Shown here: positions 11,438 through 25,024 of the stretch, piece by piece
Position numbering within the stretch: the first letter of the stretch is position 1
Layout of the letters: every line of letters starts with the position of its first letter
NCBI GenBank assembly: GCA_036768485.1
Contig: JAVLUZ010000641.1
Location: 62,001-126,000, forward strand
DNA: 64,000 bases
Origin: Mermis nigrescens
Lineage: Eukaryota; Nematoda; Enoplea; Mermithida; Mermithidae
Direction: 5' to 3'
Notes under the pieces: model-generated
Told to the model about the DNA's origin: nothing
Database searches by the model: none
The model's input: the letters and a program-made list of their open reading frames with translations, nothing else
Position numbers and translations under genes: made by a program

Positions 11438-13380
11438 GAGCCTATAAACATTTTTTTTATATATTTCAAAACGTAAGGATTTGCTTTGCTACTGAAGTAC
11501 ATACAATTAGTAATTAAGTATTATTTATTTTTTTCAAAAGATATTGCAAACAGGGCTCTTTTCAGAAATTTTTGATGATGTAAGTGCAACTGAAAATTGG
11601 CGGGCACTCTTTTAGGCACAGAAACTGTTTTTTCGAATAATGTGCATTGTAAACAATGTGACCTCTTTAGCTTAGGCCCTTGAGCAGTATATCCTGATGA
11701 AGATCAGGAATCTGTTATTGAATGTTTGTCAGCTGTTGATGTTGAATAAAATGTTATACTTTGTGGTGCAGCATTAGTCTTCCATTATTTTTGCATCTGC
11801 CTGTATAATGCAGATATGCTCCATGAGCTTTTTGTGAGAGAATTAATGTTCATTATTTAGCTTTGAGTGTCCTTAGGATCAACAGGCAAGAGATCAGAAT
11901 AAAATAGTTGGGTGAACCAAGGTAAATTGGCCTGAGCATGCTTGATATGCATGTGTACATACAATTGTAGATCTGCTGTACAACCTTTTCTGCAAAATAT
12001 GAGCCAGGAGAATTTTCAGAGAATCAAAATATTTTCAGGAGAATTGCAGGAGAATTTTTCCCCAATTTTACCTCTGTGCAGGAGAATATGAATTTTGGGA
12101 CCTGGCAACACTGTCCTGCTCTAGACTATTCCTTTAATTTCTAGTTGGAGCGTGAATTGTTTGAATTATTGGAGGTGAAGTAAAAATGTTGACTTTTTAC
12201 TTACCTCTAGAAAGCATCAATAGTTTTTGAATCGATTGATTTTGAGCAAAGCGGTTTCTTACACCAGAAAGTGAGATAATGCTCTGCAAAACGGTGTCAC
12301 CAAACAAACCCTTGCTATGCTATAGTCTGTTTCATTTAACTTTGCGGTTTCCCTTTGAATTTAATCCGCATGAATCAGGCTACAAAAAGCGGTTTAGAAT
12401 TTAAATGCAGTGATGTGGTTTGGCAGTGGGTAATGTCTCAAAGTATCTTGATATACTGTAGAACATCAGAACTAAGTTGTTGGTTTAAATCACTTTTGTA
12501 TGCACTTTAAATTTTTTCAAAAACCTAAAAGTTAAATGAAATGGACCATAGTTTTAAAGTTAAAGGTGTTACTTATTTTAAAAAATTTTGACGTTGATTT
12601 AAACATCTTTGTGCAATGGAGTAGACTGATCTGTGTTCTAACACCTACAGCTCTAAAACTACGGCAGTAAGGGTGTCATTTTAGAACATTATTTTGTAGC
12701 TTTTCATGCACTTCCTAATAGAAATATACCCTTTTCACTTATTTTCTTGACACAGAAATGCAGAATAAGTTTACACAAATTTTGATCTTTTTGCTTATTT
12801 ACTGCAGTTTTATGATTGTTTACTGCAGCAATAAATTTCACGCTTGATTTGCAAAATTTTCAGTAAATGCGTACAATTTAAAAAATTGTGAAAATGAATA
12901 CCGTAATCTGTGTCAAAAAAATGAGTGAAAAGAGTATATTGGCGTTACACAAAACATACTGCTTCAAAAGTTACTATCCTTTTTCCAAAGGTAAGTAAAA
13001 AACAAAATTTCTACTTTTGTACATACATCCTCCACTAATTCAACCAGTGTGCAACTCGAGCAGAAAGTAAAGAAAGAATTTAAAAGTCTGTTTATTGCTT
13101 TACAAACAAAAGAAACCGCATGCATTTATCACTACCTGATACCGAGATATTCAAGCGTAGGTAGAGATAACTTTGTCCCGTTATAATAGAAAGCGTAGGT
13201 AAGGTATCCAATTCTGAATCGGTAAAAATATATGAATCGTTGCAAATAGTCTCGAGTGTAAGATGCAGTAGGACTTTTTTCGAAGGCATACTCGTTTTGT
13301 CCGTGAAGCTTGTAACCGACGAATTCTTCCATTTATCAGCATAAAAGTTTTGTAAAGTTACGTGAAAAACATCCATTATG

Positions 13381-13523
13381 GCTGCACTCTAATGTCGCGC
13401 GGTCTAATGTCGCTGCGCTCTAATGTCGCATGCGCTCTAGTGTCGCTGCACTCTAATGTTGCGCGCTCTAATGTCGCTGCGCTCTAATGTTGCTGTGCTC
13501 TAATGTCGTGCGCTCTAATGCCG
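13381..13523 (+). repeat. Minisatellite GCGCTCTAATGTCGCT
   Basis: About nine head-to-tail units of 13-17 bp with the core CTCTAATGTCG, spaced by variable GC-rich linkers (GCTGC, GCATGC). The orientation is inverted relative to the units at 9229-9285. Confidence 0.8.
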
Positions 13524-14209
13524 GCTTACCCGCAAACCGCCAACAAAATTGATATCGTTAGCGAAACATCCCTTAAAACAGCGTATTTCCCTTGCTGCAA
13601 AATCAAGATTCTGTAGCGATGGGATACCATTCAAGCATTTGATAAAATAGACAGCTGCTATTTCGGGAGATCAGAAAACGATCCTGAACTCACAAGAACA
13701 TTTGACATTTGCAATATTGAACCTTTTATCAGTAAATCAAAAATAATTTGACACAATCCGAATCATACAAGCATAGCAAGAGAATTATTGGGTAGAACAA
13801 AAATTTCCTAAGATCTACCCATTTTGGGTTTCAATACAGCGCCTCGAAAATAGAATTTTTAGGCGTTTCTGATGATGCTCTTTCTTCTAAGACGACAACA
13901 ACATGAAAAATTTCGATGAAAAAATCATCAGAATTCAACAAAATGTAGTCGGAAATGGCTGTTTGGGGAGAAAAACTGGCACTTTTGAACCAAGAGATCG
14001 CTAAAAATGCCGAAACCAGGACTTACTGCGATTTTTTTCAGAAATCTCGCTAATTCTGGAGAGGGGCTTTATGAATATTTTTGCGGGAGAGGCGTCCAGA
14101 ACTTTTTGCTTCAAACGAAGGTTACCCCAATCCATAAGCTCACGTGTGATTCAAGCTGCTGAATTCTAATTTGTCATTTTCTTGAATTTTTGATAAAAAA
14201 TTTGCTCAC

Positions 14210-14692
14210 TGTAATCTTCAAAAGGTCCGTCGAGTTTCCGGGGACGTCAAATTCGGGAACGTGGTGCCATTGGCCGTCGACGAACTCGAAAAATTTCGAA
14301 TAAGTCCCCTTAATCGAATACACGAACGCCAAAACGTGCCTACCGACGCCAAAAACATGCTCCCGATGCGACAAGTCCGTGTCAAAGGCGCCGTATTCCG
14401 TCGACTGGGTCCAATTGCCCAAACTAAGATCGAACGTTCTGTGCCAGGAACCAAAGCGAATGCTTGGATGCCAATTCGGTGAAGTGCCTTGATCGGCCCC
14501 TATCGAATAAAAAACGTGGATCTTACGGTCGGTCGAAAACACCATCTCAACGGTTTGGGTGAAATTATAGCCGGAGGGCATTGGAACGAATGGCAATTCG
14601 TTCCAGATGGTCGAATTATCGTCAGCTTCATCCTGCTGCTTTTGCGTATCATTCGATTGAATCCCGTTGACCGTTGACAATGATATCCAAAA
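14210..14692 (-). CDS. KLP1 exon A (secreted kelch-like protein; unrecognised family)
   Basis: Minus-strand exon with acceptor TTTCCTTTAG at 14693 and donor ACA|GTGAGC at 14209 (both phase 0), coding 161 residues. It opens FWISLSTVNG, which looks like the tail of a signal peptide begun in an upstream exon. Regions shared with KLP2 exon A include GTSPNWH, LxHREHxFGVGRHVLAFVYS and YSKFxEF. There are several N-glycosylation sequons (NSTI, NFTQ, NWTQ, NSTD) and no lysine-rich or nuclear features, so I infer secretion. The first exon with the start codon was not found. Confidence 0.75.
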
Positions 14693-16173
14693 CTAAAGGA
14701 AAACGGCTAATCAAACACAAAATATCTAGTTAGATAGAAATTTATAAATTTCAAAAAACGATTTAAACGTTATATTCGCATTCCGGTATTTCCTATTCTT
14801 TTCGTGCTAGTTTATTTTTGCGGCGAATACTCGTAAAAATGTAATATTAAAACGCGAGCAAGAAAAAGCTTCTGATAGATTTTTTGCATTCGCTCCAAGC
14901 CATCTGAAAATTTTTAATAAGCGGCATTTTCGGTCATTTTTGCATTAAGACCAGTCTAGAGCAGGCTAGCATTATAAAGCTCATGTCATCTCTTTCTTCC
15001 AAGCTCCATGCCTCTGACTAGACCCTAAACAAAAACATTTTTTTAATGGAAAATTTGCAGATCTTATGGGGAAAATGAGGCGAAATGACGGCCAAAAACA
15101 AAAAAATGAAATATTTCCTTCAAAAAGGCTCGAAATTGACCTGAAACTGCAGATTAACATAGCTTTAACGCTTATTTAGCAGTTATACCATTTTGACGTC
15201 ATTTTGGCCCAGAAACACTCGATATTGGACACCCAGGCCGACCCCTCAGACCCATAGACTTTGCAGTAGGTTATAGTTCAGCGTATAACCCAAGATGTGA
15301 CAATGGTCGTACAATTTATTTTTTATCGTTTTGCGTATAGTTACGTAAGTTTTAAGGTTTTATAATATTTATGTTATACTTATTTTATTTCGATTGATAT
15401 CATTTGAGCATATTTATATATTTGATTATGTGATACGAAACGCAGATTTAAGACGCGGGTAAAACACATTATAATTCCGTACCAGTAAGGAGAGACAATT
15501 AATCATAACGATCGATCTTTGTAGAGCAACTTCATAACAACCCAATAAAATCAAGTTGATATAAGCTATATCCAGAGCTCCGCGATATTAACAGTTTCAC
15601 CACTTCCGTGTCTAAGGCTGTTCAAATATAACATGAACAACTAACCTTTTCAGTCAAATCAACATAGTTTTTATTCAAGCGAAAACGCTTCCGCAATTGA
15701 AGTCTTTGTGACCAGAACTGTTCATAAATGTACTAGTGGAGTAATGCTCAAAGAGCACTAAAAGTTAAATGTTTGCAGTTTGTTCAAAGAGTCAAAAGTG
15801 GAGCACAAGAAAATTCAATAACTTAAATGCCGGCAGTCAGTCTTATATAGGAACCTAATGCAAATTTTTTTAAGTTCTAAAAGACGGGAGAACAGTATCT
15901 AGAATCGAAAATGCAAAACTACATTGCTGGCACTACGGCGTCGTCTTGGTCTTCATGTCGTTAATGTTCATGACGTTGAAAATTTTCAGAAAATAACGCA
16001 AGTCAGACCCGAAATTCGATAAAAAAATATTGGCGACAGTCGCCTTTACCATGAAAGGGCGTCGGAAAAAGAAGCGCGGAAATTAATCCCCTGGGATTCA
16101 GGAACCCCCTCTCATACTCCTGGATTGTCTTTTCACATTCGTCTTGCCACCACACGTTGGCCCTGGAATCCCC

Positions 16174-16441
16174 CACAGGTGGGCGTGGAAGGTAGGGAGT
16201 TTGGGGGTATGCAACCCCCCGAAACGTTCAAATACCCTCCTCCCGAGAAACAAAAATACCTCAGAATTCAATATTTGCAAAGTTTTTTGTTTTTTTCGCA
16301 ATTTTTTATGCCAATGGATAGTGCTCGATGAGAAACGTTGAAAATTGGTGTTTTTTCGCCATACCACCATTTTTGAGACAATTTTTTGACCTTTGAAACA
16401 ATCCCCCGTCCGCTACAGAAATTTGGTGCTGCCTACCTATG
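16174..16441 (-). mobile_element. MITE-1 copy 4
   Basis: From CACAGGTGGGCGTGG to GCTGCCTACCTATG with the full family interior. Flanking octamers (GAATCCCC and ACCCCCCC) match at only five positions, so the duplication has decayed. Confidence 0.8.
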
Positions 16442-17299
16442 ACCCCCCCCCCCGAGAATCCGGCAGAGCCCCAGATTTGAATTATCAAGGTGTTTTTTTA
16501 ACTTTCACTTTGCACTGCCCAGACAGACTCCAGAATTTGGTTCTGCCCGTGCAAGCTTGGCACCACTTTCGCCTTTGAAACCCCCCTTCCCCCGCATAAG
16601 TTTCGGCATTGCCCACGTATACGTCTATTACATTTCGCATGCCCCACCTGACTGATTGTATAAACGTCCAACCCAGATATGGACCGAGGGAGAATGGATC
16701 TAAAGCGATGAAGTGAAGCGCACATGAGGAAGACTATTTTTTCTGCGATAGCTTGAAAATAGTTAGAAACTATGGATTAGCATAGTTTTTCATCACTTTA
16801 AAGGCAATATGTTCCGAACTTCCAGGGACTAATTACGGGGTACGAAGTCTAAACGAATACAGGGTAGAATGCTTTTTTGAAATAAGATGCTTTTTCTCGA
16901 AAAAATCCCTGATTTGGGCCAGCATTCAGTTGTTAAGTACCTTCTTACATGTGGAGTTTCTCAATTTAGTTATATACCATTTAGGTTTATTCAATGGCAT
17001 GGCGACCTTCAATTAAGTACCAGCACTGTTTTTCAGGAAAAATTAAAGCACTGTAACTCGGAGCAGCCGGCACAATTTCAAAGGTGTTTTTTTTAAATTT
17101 TCGTGATGAATTTCAAAAGGTAGCATCGTCCACTTGCAATGGGCTAAAAGACAGGTCAACGCAATTGAAATATTTTAAACGGTCTGTACAGTTTTCGATT
17201 CCGCATCAGTATTTCAAGTGTTCGTTCTTCTTCGGTTTTGACACCCACAGAATGATTGCTGAACTCCGCAAAATAGGTGCTGACCATACACGATCTGGG

Positions 17300-17640
17300 G
17301 TTGAACCCCCTGACATTTTTTCACTTTAAACCCCCCAGAATTCGCGATTTTCTAAAAAAATCGTAGAAAAGGTGCTGTTTTAAATGACCTATCTATTAGC
17401 TCAAAAGGGTCATATTTTATGCGCTTCAGGCCATCAGCTCGTTTTTTGATTATATTTTGTTCAGTTTAATCGAATTTTTCTGATTTTTTTCAATTTTTTT
17501 TGTGTTTGTACGCTCTGGAAAGATGGTGCATCGTCTAAAACGCTGAAAAACGATGTTTTTGAAGCGTACCTACCCACTTGTTTTGAGCCCGAATAAAGTC
17601 ACTATAAATATTCCACTTCCCTGTAATTTCCAAACTTCTA
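17300..17640 (+). mobile_element. MITE-2 copy 1
   Basis: Runs from the CCCCCCAGAATTC head through a TCTGGAAAGATGGTGC/CGTCTAAAACG core to a CTATGCTGTGCATG tail. It aligns by eye to the copies at 17690, 19775 and 28140. Ends approximate; no TSD determined. Confidence 0.6.
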
Positions 17641-17689
17641 TGCTGTGCATGTCCGCTGCACTCCCTCCCCTTTAACAACTGTCGATCTT

Positions 17690-17980
17690 TCCGAAAAAAA
17701 TTATAGAAAGTGTGCTGTTCAAGCGTTTGTAGGTATATTTTGGCTCGAAAGTGTTAAATTTTTGGCACTTCGCGCTATGTACTCATTTTGTGACTACATA
17801 CATTTTATTCAATTTTTCGTAATTTTCAATGTTTTTATGTTCTTGAAAATACGAGAGCCGTCTAAAACGTCGAAAAACGTTCTTTATGACTATGTGCCCT
17901 TTTTTAGCTTAAAAAGGCACTTATTTAAAATTTTTTTGCGTTGACCCTTCCAGAATTCCCTTGCTCAACATAAATGGTTT
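17690..17980 (+). mobile_element. MITE-2 copy 2
   Basis: Second tandem-like copy: TCGAAAGTGTTAAATTTTTG, GGCACTTCGCGCTATGTAC, GTCTAAAACGTCGAAAAACG and CCTTCCAGAATTCCC landmarks in the family order. Ends approximate. Confidence 0.55.
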
Positions 17981-18433
17981 CAGCCATCTTTCCAATTCCG
18001 TTTCTACCGAACGCTTCTATTTCCGCCTTGCCTATCTTTTCCACTTCATTTTGTGAATTTTACTCATCTGCTTGATTCATCTGAGCTCACCATAATGACG
18101 AACGAGCCTTGTCGGCAAGCATCGTGCATTATTTTATTTCGATTTTGCATAACTATCGAATCAATTGCTCGCTCATCAGCGAAACATGGAGCGGGAAATT
18201 TAATCATCTACTGTTGCGCATGATTGATGAGCAGAGGCATTCAATTAGCAGAAAAAATTATTAAAATGAGACTCACGTGCTAATACTTCGCTTCTTGCAT
18301 ATGGATTCAAGATCGAACTCACAGAGCTGTCATGGGCACCTAATTAATTTCCTCGCTACTCCGTATTGCGTTTAAGTATGCTATCGAATGTAGTATTCCT
18401 GACATTCAGCAATCAAATGCTGGGGATCCTGAT

Positions 18434-18669
18434 CATAGATGGGCAGCACCGAAATTCTGGGAGGGTGCGAAAAATGGTCTTAAAATGGTGAGTATGGCGA
18501 AAAACACCATTCTTCAACGTTTCTCATCGAGCACTATCCATTAAAATTAAAATATTGCGAAAAGAAACAGAAATAATTTAAAAATTGGAATTCTGGGGTT
18601 ATTTTGGTTTCTGGGGGATATTCGAACTTCTGGGGGTGCATACTCCTCAACCCTCCACACCCACGTGCG
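18434..18669 (+). mobile_element. MITE-1 copy 5
   Basis: 236 bp, from CATAGATGGGCAGCACC to CCCACGTGCG, flanked by ATCCTGAT (18426-18433) and GTCCTGAT (18670-18677), a 7 of 8 duplication. Confidence 0.85.
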
Positions 18670-19774
18670 GTCCTGATGGGGCAAAAGTCATGCCAAAAAT
18701 TTAATTCTAGAGGTATATTGTAGTCTGAGGAGTTTTAAAGCTCTCGTGTCTGACCCCTGCCCCTACTCCACGCCCACATGTGACTATACTAGCGTCGGAA
18801 AGCTCATGACGCCTAGTTTAATTTTGGCGAATTTCTCGAAATTTTATATTTCGATATTTTCTCAGCGTCTTCTATTTTTTATGTACCTACTTCTGACGAT
18901 GTTTCTTTGGTTTATAGGCTTGCAGAACTTTTCGTTCAATGCAGCAGGCAAGCTTAATGGTCAGATGTTCCTCGGCTTATTTTAGACAGCCCTGCTTCAT
19001 AAAAAGAATCTGATAGATATCGTTCTTTGTAGCTCCGATTCACATAACTTTTTCTATCAAAATTTTCATCCCTTCGAGCAAATCAGACAATAAAGAAAAA
19101 TACGCGAGGGTTTTAAAACTTTCACCGTCCTAAAGATGGCCTAAAGTTGTGCCGCAAAAATCAAAAAGTTCCAATATGAAAGACAGGTTGAAATCGAATT
19201 CCTTTTCAAAAAAGATGAAAAACAAGTGAATATGAATAATTTTTATTCCATTTGCCCGTTGTATTGGCAATGCAAAAAAGCTGATTTTCCTTACGCTGAA
19301 GTTTGCTTATCCCTTCAGGCAAACTTTTGCAGTAAATCAATTTTAACAACTTAGATTTCTTGCATAAATTTTCGTGCGCCATTTACTAGCTGGATTCATG
19401 CTAGATCACAAGTGTAGTTATGCTATGTCGTCAGTCTCGCTTGTCGATATTTATTTAACTTCGCTTGGACAAATATTTAATCAGGAAATCTGTATATCGC
19501 AAGAGCATGAGTCATTTGTAATAGAATTTCGATTCATTTCCATTCGATTTCGCTAAACCCATAATTTATAGATTATGTGTAACCTCGAGTTATGTTTGAC
19601 TCCTAAAACGTGCCCACTGAAAGCCCACAAAAAAATATGATGAAGGTTGTTGTTATATCGAGTGCTTTGCTTTTATTATTATGACAATTTGCATGATTCT
19701 TCAAGAACGCGAATTAGGATTTTCCAATGGACCGACATCGCTAATTTTTTATTGATGCAACACATCTCGGCCAG

Positions 19775-20190
19775 ACGTGATATTAAGGGGTTGGGAGGAG
19801 GTTTCGACCCCCAGAATGACAGCTGACTCCCCGCAGAATGGCTGCGACCCCCCCAGAATTATCGATTTTTTGTACAAGTTGGTAAAAGTGGTACAAAGTG
19901 TGTCTTTTCAGGAGTTTTTAGCCCATTTTTTGGCTCAAAAATCTCTAATTTTTGGCGCTTAGCGCTATACACACATTTTTGACCCTATTTTATTCAATTT
20001 ACTCAATTTTTTTAATTTTTTGAAAGTTTTTCTTTACGTTTTTATGTTCCAGATAGAACGAACATTGTCAGAAACGTCAAAAAACAGTGTTTTTGACGTG
20101 TACCCATCGTTTTTAGCTCTAAAAGGTACTTTTTGAAAAATTTTCCGAGCCTGGACCCCCCAGAATTCTTATGCTGTACATGTATTATCT
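19775..20190 (+). mobile_element. MITE-2 copy 3
   Basis: Longest clean copy. The head has three ACCCCCAGAATG-type units, followed by a GGCGCTTAGCGCTATACAC palindrome, an AGAACGAACATTGTC core and a GAATTCTTATGCTGTACATG tail. Ends approximate. Confidence 0.65.
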
Positions 20191-23100
20191 TGGCGGATGG
20201 CTCGATTGGGGATCGTACATGGACAGCGCCTAAATTTTGGGGTTCTAAAAAGTCTGAAAATTTTCAAATGTAAAAAAGTTCCAAAAATCGGTGATCGGGA
20301 AAAATGCACAGGTTTTCGATATTCCTCTGTCGGATTCTGTGAGTGGGTTGTGGAATCTACTCGTAAATCCACGCCAATGCTTGGTTTTCTCGATCTTTTA
20401 AGTTTTACGTTTATTCCACTTGCTTACCTTGCATTTAAACTGGCAAAGTACATATGTATATTTTATTTCGTGTTGTTACATATCGGTGTGAAATGTTAAA
20501 CTTCATACTTTAAATACTGAGGCAACATCAGTAACTTCCTTTAATTTGGGCTTACAAATAAATTTGATGAAATAGTATTTTGCTGCATGAAAAATAGGTA
20601 CTGAAAACAAAAATAATGAAAATTGCGCACATTGGCCTAACATTATCATCGCCTTTAAATGACAATAGCTAAATTACTTATAGAGCCTTAATTTTCATGA
20701 TTCGGCAATCGGCAATTCGATATAACTGTATATTTTTCACGGATTGTCTTCTTGGAGAAAAATTTAAAAGCTGACAATATCACGTTTAGCCTCAAAAACG
20801 TTACCACACGAACTTCTTAGGTGCCCTTTAGGCTTATTATTATTTTTCCTCTTGGGTTCTCGCAGTCAATGTCGGCAGGCCCGTATCCAAGGGGAAGGTA
20901 AACGGAGGGGGGGGGCGAGGAATCCTCCCTTAAAATTTTTTAGAATTTTCAGATATAAAAACTATATAAATTTTTAACGTTTCTAAGCTCGAAAGTGCTC
21001 AAATTTTCGGCGCTTCGAGCCATTAACTTAATCAAAATTACTATTTACTATGCATTCAAATTTTTTTGAGATAAAATTATCCATGAAATCAAATTTATTA
21101 CATTTATCTCTCTTCAAAAGGGTGCGAAATTGAGTGCAGCAGCATAAAAACGTAAAAATTTTCTGACGCTTTGCGCCAGATTTATTGTTTTTAGAGCACT
21201 TTTTGCTTTCTAATCGCCCAAAACTGCTCAAAGAGGTTAGACATTGAGAACATGTCAATTTTTTTGGCGCTTCGGGCCAAAGTATTTAATATCTCCGTCG
21301 TTTTGTTTTGAAATACAAAGATTGACTATAAATACTAGAGTTGAAAAGTTTTCAATGACTTGAATGATAAGAAATCAGTTATGCAGACAGTTTTAACGAT
21401 AGATTTATGTGTATGATTATCGAAAAGAGTAACAATTTTTTGTGATTTTTCGAAAAATTTTCTTTGCCAGTATATACAGCTCGTCAAGAAACGTCCAAAA
21501 TGCCTTCACTATCGGCCTATCTCCCAATAGTTCTCGAGAAAACCGACTTCAAAGTATGCGATTTACTTCCTGATAAAAAAATCTTGGATACAGGGCTGAA
21601 TGTATAGATCTATAGAGAAAGCCGATAAGGTGTGCTAAAAATTGACCGAAAAGCACGCTCGTCATAATTCTTAGGCAGTGTTAAGAAGTCAATCAAATTG
21701 GTGACGTCGTCTGCTATATTTAGCACTTTCGAAAAGGACTTTTAAATTTGACATTTTGATTAGAATTTCACATCAGTTTATTTTAAGCCATTCGTTTATG
21801 CGATAAAATGTTTTCACCTTATCTAGCTTTTTATGTGTCCATCCATGCTGAAGAAATGTGAATATTTGCCTGCATTGTATTGTCATTTTACTTTTTAGAA
21901 AAATGTGCGCGCTTTGTGAGTTAAATTAGGAGTTGAATTGAAAGCTCTTCGTATGTCGTATGTCTTTATTTTTCTTCATTTTCATATCATATCTTCCTCT
22001 GCTCACTGCTACATGTAGGCGTCGGGAGAGTTGTCATATAAAGTCATGAATCCATTTTTCGTCGGTCGACTTGATCCCAAAATTTTTCTTCTGACATAAT
22101 TTTTCGTTGTCTGCATCTTTAATTTTCACTGTTTATGTTCATGTGCAAGGGTCTTACACGTGTAAACAGAAGGCAATCAGAAGTACGAGTACATAAGGCC
22201 TAGTGACAGAAAATTTTCTGAGCCTAGGTTGGGGGTTACGTCGGAAAAGGATCGAAAAAGTAATGGGAAGGGCCGGAAAAACATGATTCGTGACGTTTCT
22301 CATCGAGATACATGTACAAATACCAAAAACGCAATAAAACAAAGAATTGCAAAAGTAAATTGTAGGGGTCTGGGGGTACTTTCCGAATTATGGGATCCGA
22401 ACGTTCCAATTATTAAATTTAAAAGCGTTCAATGCATACGTTTGTCATTTACAATTCAATTTTGGGATTATGAATGCAGAAATTTAATTAAGTTAATTAA
22501 TAGCTTTTCCGTTTTCAATTTAAATTTGGTTCCTTTGACGATGAAGAACAATAATGATTGAAATCTTCAATTTTTTCGTTTTTTCGTGATTCTTCGATGC
22601 CGATAGAATTTGAAGAGGAGCGTCAAAAAAGAGTTTGTCAATCATAGCGTCCGGCACTTTTTTGACCTTTGAAAATTTGTGTACCTCTCAAATTCAGGCG
22701 CTGCTTATGTTCGTCAGAATAGAGAGAAAAATCTTTGCCGAATACACACGGAAACTGCAAATAAGCATTCCATGTGGTACAGATGTTGCGGGATTCTTGA
22801 ATGATTAATGCACAACCGTCATTCTGTCATTCATTTAAATAAATGAACTGATGAAAGAGTTTATGCCTGACATTTTTTTATTTATTTTTCAAGTAAAATA
22901 GGCATCTTCAGGTCATGGGTTCTTGATTTTTTTTTGTACCTGTTTAAGTATTTTGAGGCAGAAATTAATTTATATTGTACGGTTTTCATTTTTGAGGTCT
23001 AGATCACAAAATATACTGAAATTATAGAAAATTAATGCACTTTTATATTCGTTACTGTTCCTAGTTATATTTTAGTTAGACAAACAGAACGAAAGGTTCA

Positions 23101-23792
23101 CAATAAATACATTTTTCGACGTTTTCATTTCTTGAAAATATAAAAGAAAGCAAAATTCAACAAAAAAAGATTAGGAGCTGATGAATTGTGTTCTCTAACA
23201 AATACGATAAGGAGCGAATGGCAAAATAGGTCGAAAGATCGTTATAACCCCGAATTTCGCTGCATTTTTGGAAAATTAAAAATCTTGTTTAACAAAGGTA
23301 GTTTAAGGTAATTGAGTCACCAAGATGGGTAAAGATCTTCATTATGCGGAAAGTTTAATGAATAAGTTAAATTATTGAGAAACTATTCAAATTTGCTTAA
23401 GGTTTATTTTTAAAAATGACAATTCTATCAGAGTGAAAAAATATTTGTGGGATGAAAACCTCCACAAAACCCCTCTAGACCTTGTTACAATTGCAGCTAA
23501 TGAGAAGTTTTCAATTACTGCGAAGCATTTAAGCTTTCTCAGTTGTGAGCGTCATGAATCTAACATTGCAATATGTTCAGCCGAGTTCTAAGCTTACGCT
23601 TCTTAAACAAATAAGCTATGAACGATGGTATCGCTGTACCTTCATACTTGAGTACCTATTTGACATTCGCAAAACCAGAAATGTTTATTACAGCCCGACG
23701 TCTTGTTTGGAAAATAAACAATATTTCGCATGGCCTGCATGCCATGGATTACTGCGCTAGCTATGTATCATCAAATAATCTGTCATTTTTAA

Positions 23793-23990
23793 CCGGGGCG
23801 GATTTATGGGGGAGCGGGGGGGCCGCCACCCCACCCCATTGACCCAAAATAGTGCGCAAAATTAAGCATTTTTGAGCGATTTTTAGCGATTTTCGGATTA
23901 AAACGGCTAATTTTTCCGCCCAAGTCAGGGTTCCGCCCTCCCCCTAGGGGTACCGCCCCCCCCCTTAGGAAAATCCTAGATCCGCCACTG
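23793..23990. mobile_element. MITE-3 copy, intact (hAT-like, 198 bp)
   Basis: Termini CCGGGGCGGATTTATGGGG and GATCCGCCACTG, flanked by an exact 8-bp duplication ATTTTTAA (23785-23792 and 23991-23998). GGCGGATTTAGG-type ends with 8-bp TSDs are typical of hAT MITEs. Confidence 0.9.
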
Positions 23991-25024
23991 ATTTTTAAAG
24001 ATTATATCTACAGCAAAATTTTCCGAATCATGCAAAACTTTGACGTAAAAATTGAAACAAATCACTGTAATGAAAATTAAATGGCACTAAATTTTAAATG
24101 AAATAAATAGGAAATGGAAACAAAATTAAAGATGTTTCGAAAGTGGCACAAATTAGGAATATTTTTCCTCTGTTTCTGATTTATGTTTTGTTATTTCAAA
24201 ATCACATATAATGTCGTAATTAAATGCCTTTTAACTTCTGTACACATCAACAGTGTAGAATGTGTCTTTTCATCATTTTTTCGAACTTTATTGAATTGAA
24301 AAAACTTTAAGCATTTAATGCTTCTGTAGACATCTGTGGGATGTGGGAACGTAGTATGCTGTCAAATTTACACTGTTGAATGAGGCTGTCTGCTACAGTA
24401 AGTCGACCAGAATATGTTTTATTAAAAGTCGTAGATAGACAATTGTGCAAAGCAAAAGACGGACAATGGGTGATATAACGGCGAGCAATAGCAATGTAGA
24501 GCGTTCCGGACGGATTGCGAGTAGGGGGATCAACCAGGGGATTTTATACTTTTTAATGCATGAGGGTACGGTCTGTTTGTTTCTCAGGGGCAGATGGTGT
24601 CGATTCCCGGGCGAGCTACTTGGCGTCCGCTGTATATTTCTATGGTCAGTTAGTGTTATAAGCTACCATTTTACTTTGTGTTATTCATTTAGTGACTAAA
24701 AGCTAAAACACGGGGTGTTCACGTGGACTGCAGTTTGCTGGAGTTAAGAACAGCTTAAAATGAGTGCTATCTATTTTAGAACCGACCATCATTTTTCACG
24801 TGAATGGTACATTTTCCAGGAATTGGAGTGGATGTGTGTGAGTGAGTCTTATTTTGAAATAAAGGGGCGCTAACTTGGCGCCAGTTTTTGATCTGCAGCT
24901 GCCGCTCAAAATAGCTTTTCTAGTTTTCAAGAGCAAATAGTTTTATCGCTTAATGCTTGAATAATAAAACTCCGCTATAGCGTGTGCTTGTGTTACTAAG
25001 TGATAAGCCAGCTCTGTGTCATTA

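Larger units (their letters stand above)
9505..12113. mobile_element. hAT-type element with AGGAGAAT arrays at both ends (2.6 kb)
   Basis: Starts CAGGGTTGCCAGGTGCAGG and ends GGACCTGGCAACACTG, an imperfect terminal inverted repeat of the common CAGNGTTGCCA hAT type. Flanked by an exact 8-bp duplication TCCTGCTC (9497-9504 and 12114-12121). Just inside both ends lie arrays of AGGAGAATT units. The interior has taken further insertions: a LINE 3' fragment and a block bounded by TTTGCAAACACCGTTTTTT inverted repeats (10549-11437). No intact transposase was seen. Confidence 0.85.
6940..14209 (-). other. KLP1 intron between exons A and B (7.3 kb), repeat-filled
   Basis: Donor GTGAGC at 14209, acceptor CATAG at 6940, phase 0. 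It contains MITE-1 copies (7143-7437, 8765-8925), a 2.6-kb hAT element with a LINE fragment inside (9505-12113) and a minisatellite (13381-13523). A minus-strand open frame at 13092-13376 has no recognised similarity. The corresponding KLP2 intron is only 1.6 kb, so the difference is mostly inserted elements. Confidence 0.7.

Noticed and set aside
13092..13376. Two overlapping minus-strand frames (94 and 66 codons) in the KLP1 intron
   Set aside because: No recognised motif, no splice signals consistent with the KLP phases and no paralogous sequence in KLP2; left unassigned.
16098..16370. Open frames within MITE-1 copies (also 7108-7469, 40944-41246, 61506-61787)
   Set aside because: They come from the MITE consensus and are not conserved as proteins among copies.
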